Below, piece after piece: positions 1-14,300 of a stretch of 64,000 bases of DNA (positions are counted from its first letter, which is position 1; the number at the start of each line of letters is the position of its first letter). Below the pieces are notes generated by a model. That model saw nothing but the letters and a program-made list of their open reading frames with translations, had not been told where the DNA came from and did not search any database. The stretch is from Gigaspora margarita (taxonomy: Eukaryota > Glomeromycota > Glomeromycetes > Diversisporales > Gigasporaceae). The stretch covers positions 365,508-429,507 of the forward strand of contig WTPW01000071.1 in the NCBI GenBank assembly GCA_009809945.1. The letters are read 5' to 3'. The translations under genes were made by a program, and so were the position numbers.

Positions 1-762
1 AGTAAAATTTAAAAAAAATTTCCGAATTATTCCGTGACTGTATAAAAACTTCTGAAATATCCCGTAGCCCTATGTATATATTATCTAAAATTTTTTACTA
101 TGGGAGAGGGGAACTCTGAGGAGGGGGACAATGTAAAACACAGAATCCAGTTGGTCTCGCCTAACGGGTTCTTAATTTTTTTGTTGCGTCTTATAAAAAA
201 CCACGCAGAATTATTATTGTAAATCAATTTTCTTGTTCAAATTAGTTATTACTTATAAATTTATTTATTGTCCGAAGCGTAGCGAGGGCTCACCTGTTAG
301 AATAACAGTTACCAAATTCGAAAGTTGATATAGTACGTAAACGTGTTTGGTTTTAAAAATAACAGATAATCTATTGCTAATACGTCAACCTACCGGATAA
401 CACGTTAGCATGTTAGATAGAATGCCAACGTTAGTATATTAAATTTAAATGTATATAAATGCATAACTATAGACAAATAAATTCTATGCATATCAAGTCG
501 TCTATTACTAAATTATGAATTGGACTTTAAATGCTAATGTAGGCCAGACATTATATTAATGCCAGCCATATGTGTATTGCACGAAAACGGAAAGGACAAA
601 ATATCCATAACTTTATTTCATAGTTTTAGTAACGCCTCTTGATAAGGAACAAGTTAAATAATGATGAGTGTGCGTTATTTCAGGATGCGCATGGACGTTA
701 TGTTGAATAATATGACTAATTTTTTCAAAGCCAAAGTTCGTATTTTCATGGTTACTTATTGG
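1..762. other. AT-rich non-coding flank
   Basis: No open frame of note, RNA gene or clear repeat boundary is visible here. A G-rich stretch at about 101-130 and a GC-richer patch at about 270-295 stand out from the AT-rich background but match nothing I recognise. The last 8 bases (755-762) are the left target-site duplication of the hAT element that follows. Confidence 0.5.
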
Positions 763-853
763 TAGTGATGGGCCATGCGCGGGATCCGCGCGTGATCCCG
801 CGCGGGATGCGCGGGATTCAAAATCCCGCGTGCGGGATTTTTAATATAAGATT

Positions 854-926
854 ATTTGGCCTGCATTAGCATATCATCTGGCCCGCATTAATAAATTATC
901 CGGCCAGCTTTAACATAAGTGGGCCA
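854..926. repeat. Short degenerate tandem repeat in hAT element
   Basis: Three to four degenerate units of about 22-25 bp are built on GGCCYGCATTA followed by an AT-rich half. They lie just inside the left end of the hAT element. Confidence 0.5.
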
Positions 927-1264
927 ATGACTAATTAGTATTTGATGTACATAAAAATATTATGCACGCGTTAACTTTTTATTTGTTTCTCGTTCGCACA
1001 TATATACGTACGTACAGAGATAATGTGCAAACTGTACGTTGAAATAAATTTTTTAAATTGTCATTACTGTATTAATAAAATGAGAATCTAGACTTTTAAT
1101 TTCTTGCATAAATAATACATCAAGAATATTGTGTACCATATGGGCAAAAATCTCCAATTTCAGTGATTATTTAATATGAGTGATAAGGTAAATAAAATTC
1201 GAGCCAATCATTTATGTGATATTAGATGATTATTGAGTATAAAAGTGACTATTTGATAAGCCCG

Positions 1265-1425
1265 ATTATGAATTTCTTATGAGTCGTTTATGAATTTTTG
1301 TACGTATAAAACCTGGTTACCTATAAATTTTTGTACGTATGTACCTGATCACTTATAAATTTTAGTACATTTATACCTGATTATGCGCCTGATTACTTAT
1401 AAATTTTTATGCGCTTATATGATTT
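1265..1425. repeat. Degenerate ~33-bp repeats in hAT element
   Basis: About four imperfect units share the cores CCTGATYACTTATAAATTTT and GTACGTAT. They sit in the right half of the hAT element and were probably expanded within it. Confidence 0.55.
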
Positions 1426-1773
1426 GATCACTTTGTGCCATTATAATTTTTGAATATATCTTTATATAATAATATTTAAAAACAAATTGAGAAAATTAAG
1501 GCAAATCTGAATTAATAAATTTAATAATTATAAGATTTAGATGTTTTAAATGTAGGCAAAATCTATATAAGCATTTTTATTTGTAATAAATGCAGTAAGA
1601 TTTATAAGAAATGATGATTATTTTAATGAGAAATAACATTCCTAGCGGTGATTTATATATATATATTTATTTATCGTGAAAAAATCAGAAACTCTACTCG
1701 ATCCCGCGAATCCCGCGCGGATCCCGCGCGGGATTTTTAAAAAAATCGGGATTTGCCCATCACTACTTATTGG

Positions 1774-2369
1774 GTTCGTACAAGTATCAAGCTACCAAGC
1801 AACGATTATATTTTGAACGATTCGATCTTATCTTTCAATTTTTCAATTACTATTGTATCAAGGTTTGAGGCGAAAGAAAGGAATACTAGCGGATTATTTG
1901 AAATTATATAGAACGGAAGAAATTGAAGAAATAAACTTTTATTTTTCTACGCAAACATTAAGTTTTATCAGTACAATTAAATTTGACCTAAGTATGTCAT
2001 ATCCCACTTGGAGTAAATTTAAATTGATATATTTTAATTTAAAATCAACATACCGGTAAATGATGAATTGACGTACGTACGTACAACAATAGCATTTGTC
2101 TGCATCCCTAGTTTGGCACAATTTATTTCAGTACTTTTAAATTTTATATACATTAGCAATCATAAATAATGCAACCACCAAATTTTTAAATATTAAAATC
2201 TTAAAATGCATTAATAAATCAAATTTTTTTTATAAGCACAAACTTTATTTAAATAACATATTACATGATAGTTGCTTGTTTTTAAGCACAATATATAAAT
2301 ATAAAAATAAAAAAATTTTTACATATAATAATTTATACCTCTTCTTGGCACTTTGTTTAAATAAATATA
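1774..2369. other. 3' flank of the RNF213-like gene
   Basis: AT-rich DNA between the hAT element and the stop codon at 2370-2372. It should contain the 3' UTR and poly(A) site of the minus-strand gene; AATAAA-like words are present on that strand but none can be singled out. A short ACGT run lies near 2072-2084. The small open frames here look random. Confidence 0.5.
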
Positions 2370-5300
2370 CTATTCACTATGATTATTTATTGTTATTTGA
2401 TTTTCTTGATCAATAGCATGCTTTCTCTAAAAATTGTCAATAAGTATGTAATCAGAAATTATTTATTCAAAAATTAATATTATTAAAAAAGAATTATATA
2501 ATTACCTCTTTAACAAACTTATAAGCATTATATATATGAGAAGTTGACAAAGTAGTTGGAAATTTAACTTCTATGACATCTTTAGAAACGTAATCAGGCC
2601 AACACCCAAGAGAATCAATGTCTACGAGATATAAAGAAAGAGGAGTATTTTCTTTAATGATTTCACTATCAGTTGACAAATATCTTATAATAAGTCTCTT
2701 AAAAGCAGTCAAGAACGCTTTTGCAGGAATTTCTGTAGGTTTTTCTTTAAAATCGATTGATTTCATAATATCTTGCTTTATATATTCATTTAATTCAGCT
2801 TGATATTTAAAAGATATACAATTAACAACTATATCAGCAACATGTTCTTCAACCAACTCATAAAGTGCCACAATATGTTTAAGTTGTAATCCTGTACTTG
2901 CTAATAATTCATAACTACTATTATTTCTTTTCATTACACTTAATTTCATCCATTTTTCTATATAATCACTAATAAAAGAATTACGGTCACCTCCAGATGT
3001 TTGTTTTAGAAAACAAATAATTATTTCTAGGACTGAAAGTAAATCCATTTGATTTTCTGATATTGCAAATTTGTTATTAACAGGTATCGGCTCTTGATGT
3101 ATTAAATTTTTAATCTCTTCTAATATTGTCATAGATCTACTAAATAATTCTTTATTATACATAAATGCATTTAAATACATTTGATCTTTATTAATTTTGA
3201 TTAATTTTTTTCCATATACCAATTTTAAAGCCAATTCAGCTTCGATCTTACATAGATCATAATGAATTTCTTGACCATGACCTAATTTAAGATCATATTG
3301 ACAATATAAAAAGATTTTATGAACATTATAATAATTAATTATTTGTTCTAAATTTGCATTTTCAAGTTCGATAGATTCTAAGTGATATCTCGGTTCTTGA
3401 ATGTACTCTAATTTTTCAATAAATTTTAATGATTTACAAGATTTAGGAGAAATCTCTAAAACATCATTTAAAAAATTGTTTTGTAATTGAGCCAGGAATT
3501 CTATTACTGCACTTAGATATAAAGACTCGTCAGTTGGTTCATATACATATAATCCATAAACTACAGAAATTTGATGATGTAATCTGGGCATTTCTTGTGG
3601 CAAATCCTTACAACGATATCGTTTGACATGTGGAATCAAACAGTTCCATGAATATGCAAAATTATTAAATGCTGCAATTAAAGATTCTTTGGTTTTTCCA
3701 GTATAATCACCTTTACTTTCATTTTCTATAAATTGTCGAAAAGTTAATTGACGTGCCTTTTGTCTTTCAATATTATGGGAGAGACTTGAAGATAATATGT
3801 GTGTAAATTTCACAATTGGTAAAATGTGTTGAATAAGATTCAGATATTTTTCATGTTCTAAAAATACATTTAATAATGGGAACAATTCTTTGTTTTTATC
3901 ATTAGACATATAATTTGATCTAAAATCGGTTAAATCCGGTTTTCTAATTAATCTCCAAAGCAGAGGTAAGTAATTCTCATTGTATTGATCAGTAACTTCC
4001 ATAGTCTCATTAATTTCAAGTGAGTTATCTGCATTCTTATCTAATGTCATTCGAAAATTATTAGTAGTTCCTATAAAATTTTTTATTTTTGGTAAAACAT
4101 ATTTTTGATTAAAATATTCTTCCCAAGCTTCTCTTTGAGCTGATGATGTAAACTTTTCTACAATTTGCTGAGATTCTTGTAACATATCTGAAAGTATCGA
4201 ATGAATAAATAATGATAAAGTTTCATCTTCACAGTTAAAAATAGTTTTTAATGCTTTCCAATCATTTTCAATATGATTTTTACAATGTTGAATAATATCA
4301 ATACTCTGATTATTAATAAAAGCAATAGTGGCTGGTAAATGTGCTTGAACACCAATAATTATGTGCAAGAACAATCGAAGGATTCTGTAAGAAGCTGGAT
4401 GTAAAGTCCTAACAGTATGATAAACATCAATTATTTCCTCAAATACATAGCCTTGTTTATCATTTATTACAATACGTTGCCTTATCTTATCATTATCTAT
4501 ACTGCTACTTCCATCATTAAGTCTATGGTCTAAACCACCAATCACATTTTTGCATTGATTACATACACCCATTTCATCTGGACGTCCACAATCACCAATA
4601 AAATAAAGATTTCCGCATTGGCATTGATATCTATAAATATTAAGATATTTTAATTATTATTTTATTATTGGGAATATATTTTAAGTAAATAAAATGATAT
4701 ATTTAAATAAATGATGAATACCTTCTTGTTCCGTGATCCTTTGTTATAATGGCATTTGTTATTGAGGCCAACTCATCCGATGGACATGTCAATATATAAG
4801 TATCTTTATAATCATATAATGCTTGCATATATGCAGCTAAAGGAGATGAATTAACAGAATTTGAAATATTCAACGCTACAACATGTGCCACAACTGATGA
4901 AATAAATACATCAGTATTTTTAATATTTGGGTTTAACTTGAATAATTGATGATTATTTGTCATAAAGTTTAAAAGATAAACTTTATAATGTTCTGAAAGT
5001 TGAGAGTAATGTAAGTACTTTGATATAATTTGTATTAGAATATTTTCGTTCATATTCAGTTTACGTGATGCTCTAATAAGATAAAATTTTGTTATTATCA
5101 TTCCTGCTAATGAAATTTTGTAAGTTATCTCATTATTTCCAATAATGGTGTTAAGTATGTTATTTACTGATAATTCATCACTATAAGAAATTGTTTTAAA
5201 TAAGAAATCCACTTGTTTAAATTGTTCAATACTCCAATAAGGATTAAATCCAAGACGATTATCACAATCTGTTTTTAATTCCCCAACCCATGGTAAAGTT

Positions 5301-8300
5301 TGTTGTTGTGCATTACAAAATTGTTTAATTTCATAAGTTGTAAATTCTTTCAAATATAAAGACTTTAACAAATATATTTTGAATGAATGAATTAAAGGAT
5401 GAACTATTTTCAAATGATTGTTTAAATCATTAATATTAATATTATTATTTATAAATTGAAATTTAATAGGATTTGTTAAAACTTTTTCATTAAGTCTTGT
5501 ATGATTCCAAAATTCATTTGCAAATACTTTTAAAAGAGCAATTGCAGTAATTTTTTGTAATTCCTTGGAGTTGTTGATCAAAATATCTATTGCTTTTAGA
5601 AAGTAATCAGATAATTCATCAAAATGATATTCTGTGAGTTGAGTCTGAATAACATCACAACATAATGCTGCAATTTCTGAATTTTTATGATTTGCTAAGA
5701 TATTTTCAATACCTTGTAGTCGCTTTGTTCTTTTTAACATTTCTGGATTATTTATAATGTTAAAAAACAATTTTTCTTGTGCTCTATTTTCTGATTCAAA
5801 AATTAAGTAAATAATATGAAAAGTAAATGGTAAAGGTCCTTGGGAAAATATTTTCATATAAAGATAAGAACGAATGGGTGTTTCAAGTGGAATTGTATTT
5901 AAACATCTATAAATAAAAGATCGTTTAGAAAACAAACTAATTTCAGTCTTCTCTGTTTGGTCAAACATTCTGAAAATGGTATCAATAGACTGTTCTGAAA
6001 ATAAATCTGTTTCGAGATGCATAATTTGAAGAATTTGTGCTAAGGGAATTGATTTAGACAAATCATAATATACTTGAAGCGCATTAATTGATGAATTATC
6101 TAATGAGTTTGATAAATTGGAAGAAATTGTCAAAATATTTGCAACATCACATTGCCATAGTTGAAGCTTTTTGTCATCTTCATTACTACCATCATAGCTG
6201 TTATAAATAATATCATAAAGTTTATCAATCATGATATCTGGTTCTCGTTTTAATAAATCATCTTTCAAATTTAATTTTTTGCCTTTATCAAATTTTGTGT
6301 TTAAAATTTCATCCGTAATGTTTGGTAATAATGAAGCTAATTGCGATTCAGCTAGGATTGAATCCTCATTACTCCACCAAAATGTATGAAGCCTTATAGG
6401 ATCTGGTATTTCTTGACTCATATAATGAGATATAATCCGACGTAATATTTGACTGTTGACAGTTTTTCCATGAGAAATTGCAGTCACAAAATCATTAAAA
6501 TATGCATTTGGAAATTTATATTGCGGTATTTTTAATGCCGGAACTAAAGAAATAATGTGTTCAGAAAGTTTTTCAACGCAATCATCAATAATATGTGATT
6601 TGAGACAACCAGTTTCTTCATCAAGGTTTTCCGAAATACTTTCTAATGTTTTTAAATCTTCTTGATATATATTTTTAAATTTATTAATTTGTTCCATATA
6701 ATATGTTGAAAATGGAAGTTTCAACCCATGAAATTTATTCATTATTTTATAGGGCATTTTTATATTCTCAATGTTAACTATCTTGTTATCCATAATTAAT
6801 GGTTTCCAGATGGAGAATAAATTAGATGTATCATCATCATACTCATTATTTTCTTCATGAAATAAATCATTATTATCAAGTATTAAAAGTCCTGATAATT
6901 TTTCTAAAGCAAATAAGAGTTTTGTTACAGGTTTTCTTACTTGGTTACAAATATATATCTGTAAGGCAGTCAAAAATGAGGAATAAAGATATAAATCTTT
7001 TTTGTTTAATGCAACTTCTAATTGCCAATCGTTAAATTCATTATTATGTAGCCATTCAAATGTTTTTGTTTTCATCCAATTCATGAATTCCTTATGTTGT
7101 GAAATTTTTTGAACCAAAGATCTATAGTATAATAAAATTAATAAAATTAATAAAATTACTATAATTATCATTGTGAAAAAAAAAATAAAATTTGTAAAAA
7201 TGACTAACCTAATGTAATTAGCTTGTTCATCAGATGGTGGGAATTCTATGCGAAGCAAGCACCATAATAACTCATGATCAATAACTCTATCAAATGTATA
7301 TATTTTTTCCAGAACAGTTATCAAACTTTTGTCTAAATAGGCAAGAAGAGGATATTCCTGAGTTATTAAAGTCTCAATAACATATAGATCCCATCCACAC
7401 AAGAAATTAAAGGATGGCATTGATGCTGCATTTTCTTTTCGTAAATGAATGATCATACAAACATGTTTAACTTGTTTTTCTGAGTATTGATTTGCAATAA
7501 ATTCATTTTTATATTGTTCTATAATGAATTTTGCAAGTTTAATACATTCAGAATTTGCTGAATTTATGTCACATTGTAAAATTAATATATCATCGTCAGA
7601 TTCTAGCCAGAAATGTTTAATTCGAGATTGAAATTGAGCTTCGCTTTTAAACGTTGAAAGTTTGTCAACTTGACATTTTAAAATATTATTTAAACAAGAT
7701 TCAATATCAACGTTGATGTTTGAAAATGTATAAATAATGGTATTAAAGCCTTGTGCATTTTTAGCATCCTTCAACAATGATTCGATATAACCAGGTAAGT
7801 CTTCATGATATTGTTGAAAATATGAATTATACCAATATTCTATTTCATCATTACTTAGCATCGATTTTTTTGAACGTATAATTCCATCTGGCAAGGCTAT
7901 ACCTAGTAACATTTCTTTGCACTTGTGCAAGATGTCATTTTCATCTTTTAATTCTGGATTATTGCTATTATAAATTACTAAACTTTGCAATGTTTCATCT
8001 TTATCAAATCCAATAAAAATATCATTTTCATTAAAGTTTGATGCAGTCACATCTTCTGTATTTAAGAGTGTTGATATCTGTTGCGACCATTCTACAAGTT
8101 TATTTAATATCCCTTCCATACCATCATCTATTATGTCATTTATAGTCATTTTTTGTTTTTCAAATCGATTTAATAATGGTGGATCGGAATAATTCACTTT
8201 TTTTTCATCAAGAACTAATATACAACGAAAATTTTTATGAACGCAAACCATAGGATTTGAATAAGCTCCTAGTGCAACACGTGTATAAAATGTTTGATTG

Positions 8301-11300
8301 CCTTCTTTTCCTACGGTTATATAATTTTGATTCCATAAATCATAAAGACTTCCTTTAAATTTTTTTTTAAAAAAAATTTATGTATATAATAACATGTTAA
8401 ACATTATACAGTATGAATATGACATTAATAAAGAATAAAATACTGTAAACAAATATTACCGTAAATAATATCAAGATCTGTTAAAATTAATGGTCTTCCT
8501 TCTTCTACGCACATCTATAGATAATAAAATATTTTATCATTAAGTATCACTATAATTGCAGAATTGATATAACAAAATTAAACTTACCATAATACGACTT
8601 AATACACTATATTGATAATCACCATTAAAATCATTAGGAAATTGACTACCATAAATAACAACAGGTTCCAAATCCAAATTAGCATCTATTAATTCTTGAT
8701 TCCATTGTTTTAATTTATATGTCAAAATGTTTACAATTGAATCACTTTTTCCAATAATCATTAAATGACGTGCATTTTTATCCTTCAAATTAGCTTTAAT
8801 AAGATCATCGATTGTAAGATCATCAATAGGACCATGAAATTCTGTCATAACTTTATCAAAATGAACTCTGTAAAGATCATTCATTTGATTAGTTCCTCCA
8901 AAATTTCTTGCTAATGCCATTTGTGCTGACTATATAAACAAAATAATTAGACAAATATAATTAAATTATACATTAAAATAAAAAGATTTATATAAATACC
9001 TCTCCACCACTAAGACTTTTAACCAAAAAATAATAATCTCGAAGTCCATGAAAATTATTAATAGGTTGAACACTTCTATACTCAAGATAAGAATCAGCCA
9101 AAGATTTAAATTGTGATTCTGTACCCTTTCCCAATAATAGCCTTGTTGTATCAATAAGTTCATTACTATCAAGATTGGGTCTAAAAATAATATATTTGAA
9201 CAAATTTTTGATTTCAAGATTGAATTCATAAAGTAAATAAAGTAATGTATTTACAGTATTTCTACTAACCTCTGTACTAGTAAAGCCCTGCTTGATTTAG
9301 AATTATCAAGCCTCCAATTACTTATTCCAATAACAGCAACTTCTGGAAGTTCTGCAGGATAATTTGGTTCAAGTAAATAATGTAAAACTTTTAATGGATT
9401 ATGAGGACTTTTTTCAGCCAAGCCAACTAATTAAAATGAAAAAAGGCGTTTATACTAAGTTAACTAATACAAATATCTATTGCAATTGCAAAAATAAATA
9501 AATAAGGTTAAAATATTTACTTTCATCAAGTAACACGACAGTGATTAACGGAAATTCTTCTGAATTTCCTTTTTGATAATTATTTGCTTTGTTAAATACT
9601 GTACTGATGCCATCAGATGTTGAAGATGATGATCCTTGATGAGGAACTAGATATACCTACAAAAATCAATTCATCATTAAAATTTAATTATTGAGAGAAA
9701 TAATCTAAAATATAATATTATTGTTTTTTGTTAATTAAAAAATTTTTGCTTACTTGAGGAAGAGTTCTAAAGTATTCATCATCGGAATCATTTCCACGTA
9801 GACTTTGACTAACTAGACGAATAGCCAAAGATTTTGATGCACTAAATCCAAAGAAAAAAGAAATTATGATATTAATAAAATATATATATTCACAGAATAT
9901 CAACTAAATAATGATGACTCACCCTGGAGCACCGATGATAAACAACGGAATACGAGTTAATATGCATACAGTAATTGCGAGTACATTCTCAAGGAGAGCA
10001 AAGTTCTCAGCAACCATACTCGGTTTTGTCATACGTTTCATAAAATCTTTTTGCTCTCCTTGAACAACCTCCATAAAAGTTTTAGAATCTATCTCTACAT
10101 CAAATTCCTCAAAAATTTCACACATTCTTTCTTGATATAAATTACGTAACTCTTGATCAAAAAATCGAGCTTGATAACAAAGGCTTAGTGCTAATATATA
10201 AGATTTTATAATACTACTTGGACCACTTCCAAAATAGGCTTTTATATCATTTGCCATACGTAAAAATTTAGATCTAATATTCTGTTCAGATATTTTTTCA
10301 GCAATTTTTTGACGATCATCAATACTTTTACAAAAAAATTTAAATATAATTATGGCTCTTTTTACATCACGTAAACTAACACTATGTACTCCTTCATGAG
10401 TTCTTACAAATTCTTGAGAAGCAAATAAAAGTTCTGTGAATAAATCTGCATCTTGTAAATCTTTTTGAGATTTCTTAACCATTATATTTATATAAACTAT
10501 TTCATCTGAAGGTTTTAAAACACCATAATCCCAAACATAATCTAATATTTGATCAGGAAGTGGTCGTACTTGATAGACAAGGCTATTCTTTTCTTCATAT
10601 CTATCTACTAGTAATCCTGCTTGAGTATCAGATTTTTGACGAAAACGATAAGGGTTACATGCTGCAAAAAGTCTAATGTTTTCATGAATTTCTTTTCCTA
10701 AAGTTTATAAAAATTTGTAATTGTTAATGTTATTACTAACTGTATAATGATATAAATTATATAAAACTTTATGTAAAAGGAAGTATAAAAACCTAGAAGT
10801 AACCGATGAGCGATGAGATCTGCGAGAATACCGATATGATTACATGTATTAATTTCGTCGAAAAACAACCATATTTCACCTTCCTCTGCAGCAGCTTCAG
10901 CATTAGATATGAATTCAAGTATTCGTTCTTTAGTTATTCCAGCATGTAGGTTAAGGATTTCAAATTTAACATTCACAACTTCTGAAAGGAACTGGATGAG
11001 ACTTGTCTAAAATAATATTAATAGGATCATTTACGTATTAGTTTACTAATTTATTAAATTATTATTTTGTAGTTTAAAATTTACTACATGTACAGTAGAC
11101 AAAAATTTAAATTTATCACCTTGCCACATCCGGCCTCACCGCAAATTACTACGGGTACATTTGCTCTTGATCTCAATAAAACCAAAGCCATCTTTAAAAG
11201 ATTGTCTGTAGAAAGTGCATATGGTGCATATTCACGTTCCTCATGTGTTGTTCGTGCCAAACATTCTAATTTTTTCAAGATATTTTCACAAGACATAGTA

Positions 11301-14300
11301 TCATAATTATCTAAAACGAAATTGGATCTTACAGGAAAATGTTGGCTTTCCAATAAATTTTTAACATTTTTTGGAACCATATTTCTATCACGATAAAGTG
11401 CACAAATCGAATCAGGAGATTGTGATAAGAAAAATACTAATAAATGATTTGAATCCTCCCAATGTTTAATGGTCGTGATACTTATGTCTTCGTTATTCTC
11501 TTCAGACAAGTTTTCATACTGGTTTTTCTTAGAATTCACTGATCGAGTTGCAAAATCCATGGATACTTCTACTAAAGTTTCTAATAATGTCTCTCGGATT
11601 TTAATATCTGCTTCCATTAATTTTAATGTAGCCACACGAAAGAATTCACTAGATGACATTCGTTTCAATTGATCTGCAAGAACATTAACAAATATTTCAA
11701 GAAAACGATAGGTTCTGATATCTGGAGTAATATCATCAAAGAAATATTCTTGCAACAATTGTCTACAACGACCTTCAGAGATTAACTTTTCTGCATCATT
11801 AAGATCAATATCAGTTTTATTAATTGTATCAAGATCATACGCATCTAAATATCTTGTGACAATTTGAATAGGACTGTTAACATTTTGAGGAATAATAATG
11901 TTATTGATATTCCATGTCAAATGTATATTTTCTAAATGTCCAATTATTGGAATTGAATTTAACAAATTTTGATTCATGGTTGATTCTATTTCTATATATA
12001 TTTGTGGAGGTGAGATGGTATTTAAGAAATCGGTTCTGTCTCTCACAATTTTAAATGTAAGAAATTCGAATAAAAACATATTAACATCATAATAATGATC
12101 TATTAACATTATATTTAAATGTAAACTTTCAGTATCTTTTAATTTAATCTCTGATAACTTTTGCACAAGCATTCCAAATGTCATTCCATCACTTATTAAA
12201 AATTTTCGAGGGGTTAATCCATTAGTTAGACTTTGCTCTTCAATCCATTTGGTCTTTCCTAGACCGGATAAATATGATGAAACTACCAATACATTAGGAC
12301 ATAATTCCTTGTAAATATTTCGCATTGAAACTGCATCAAACCCTTGAATTACGTGTGTATATTCTGGAAATTGATCAAGTACATGATGATGCATACTATT
12401 TTCAAGACAACAAATCAAAGCAAGATAAAATTGTTTTTCTTTTTGACATAAAGAACGTATACTCGATACTAATTGATATTGTAATTCAAAATTAAGAAAT
12501 TCTACATTTGCAATAATAAATAAATGTTCTCCATATCCATTCTTTGCAGCAAAAAAACATCGTTTTGTGAAAGTGAGCAATTCTTCTTCTGTAGTTGAAG
12601 ATTTACAAATTAAAAGTTGCCATGCTGCTGGATAACATTTATTATGTGAATTACATAAAGACATAATAACATTAGGTACTCTAAATTTATTATCACATTT
12701 TGCAATAAAAAGATGTCCTTGACGAACCACATTCACAGTCTCATGATTAACAATGGCTGTCATTTTTCGTTGAGTGATAGGAATTTGACTAAATATTCCA
12801 TGTAAAGTTGTACCAATCTTGCATAATATAGCATAATAATTTTGGGGTTGAAGTTGAATTTCAAGGATATCAGAGTCAAGAGTTGGTAAGTTGAATTTAA
12901 GTTTATCATTGACAAATCTCAAGAGTATCGAACATTTTTCTTTGATATCAGATTGTTTAGTTTCAATATTTTTATTGCATGAAAAATAATCATAAAAATT
13001 CAAAACATGTTGTGATAAGAAAAATGTCAAATAATAATGATTTTTCTGTGCTTCATTAACGATCTTTTTCCAATTTTGTAAATCATTACGCAAATTTTCT
13101 AGTAATTTTTCCATATCTTGAGTAGACTGTGTGGCGCTTTTAAATACTCTATATCTAAAATTTCCAAGTTCTTTTAGAGAGGAAGCAGTATCAATTATTT
13201 TTTGTGCAAGATCAACTCTAATAACAAATTCATTCATATGATCTAATTTGATTTCGCAAGCTTTAATACTTTCATCATCTAAAGTTTTCGCATTCGTATT
13301 GATAGGAGCTTTCGCGATCAATAAAGCTCGACCACGCAAATCTTGAAGGTCAGCAAATGTATATCTCGCAACGCCATCTCGTACAATTTCAGATGGATAT
13401 GATAATGTCGCTGTATATCTATTCTCATCATCATCCATTCTCTTAAATAGAAATACACCCTTTGTCACTGAATAAAATATCTTTTCTTTTGTTATCTCCC
13501 CACGATTAGAAATATTTTTATACATATTCATTAGTGCTTGAGCATTTGCATTACACAGTCGCAATTTGGAAATCAGAGATGGATTATTTTTTATTATATC
13601 ATATAAAATTTGTATGAATTCTTGTATAGATGACAGATTATCATCCTCCTTTTTTTCTTCTAATAAAGGTTCCAAGATTTGTTTTACTTGAATAAATGTT
13701 TGAACAGTATTTTCTTGAATCAAACGTTCATCTGAATGATCATCAACTCCATTAATTAAATTTTTAAGATTATGTCCGACAAGTGATTTAAGAAAAATAA
13801 CAAAATCTATAGCCAAAGAGATTTCCACAATTGTTGACCAAACGTCATTTGTTAATGATGACATATTTTCAATTTTATCAAGTTGATCAAATATATTATG
13901 TAGTTGACAAAGTAATAATTCTTTATCTTCCAAAATATCAATTTGTTCTTCAATCCAAGAATCTTGATCAGATGGAATAACACCTAAAGCTTTAATCACA
14001 ATCAAAAGATGGCGTAGTCTTTCCGATGTTAATGAAATACTAACTAAAAGTTTCACTGAATTAATTAATTTTTGAACATTTTTATCGTTATTTCCAGCAT
14101 TATTATAAACTAAATGTTTCATTGAATTAAATAATTTTTGGACATTTTTATCGTTATTTCCAGTATTTCCAGTATTTCCAGTATTACTATACGATTTAAA
14201 CTTGTCTACATAAGGAATCATAAAATTAATTTCTTTTTCAACTTGTTCCACATCGACATTCTTCCAGAATTCATTTGCATCAGAACATTTAATATCTTCC

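Larger units (their letters stand above)
763..1765. mobile_element. Non-autonomous hAT element, 1003 bp
   Basis: The ends are inverted copies of TAGTGATGGGC. The element is flanked on both sides by the 8-bp direct repeat CTTATTGG (755-762 and 1766-1773), the TSD length of hAT transposons. Both ends are GC-rich and carry several copies of a GCGGGAT-type motif in both orientations, as expected for subterminal transposase-binding repeats. There is no transposase frame inside, so it would depend on a transposase in trans. Superfamily assignment rests on TSD length and end layout only. Confidence 0.85.

Noticed and set aside
7122..7208. Hydrophobic segment in the RNF213-like frame as a membrane helix
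   Set aside because: It is an 87-nt intron that happens to be open; GT-AG borders and the exact frame across it support removal.
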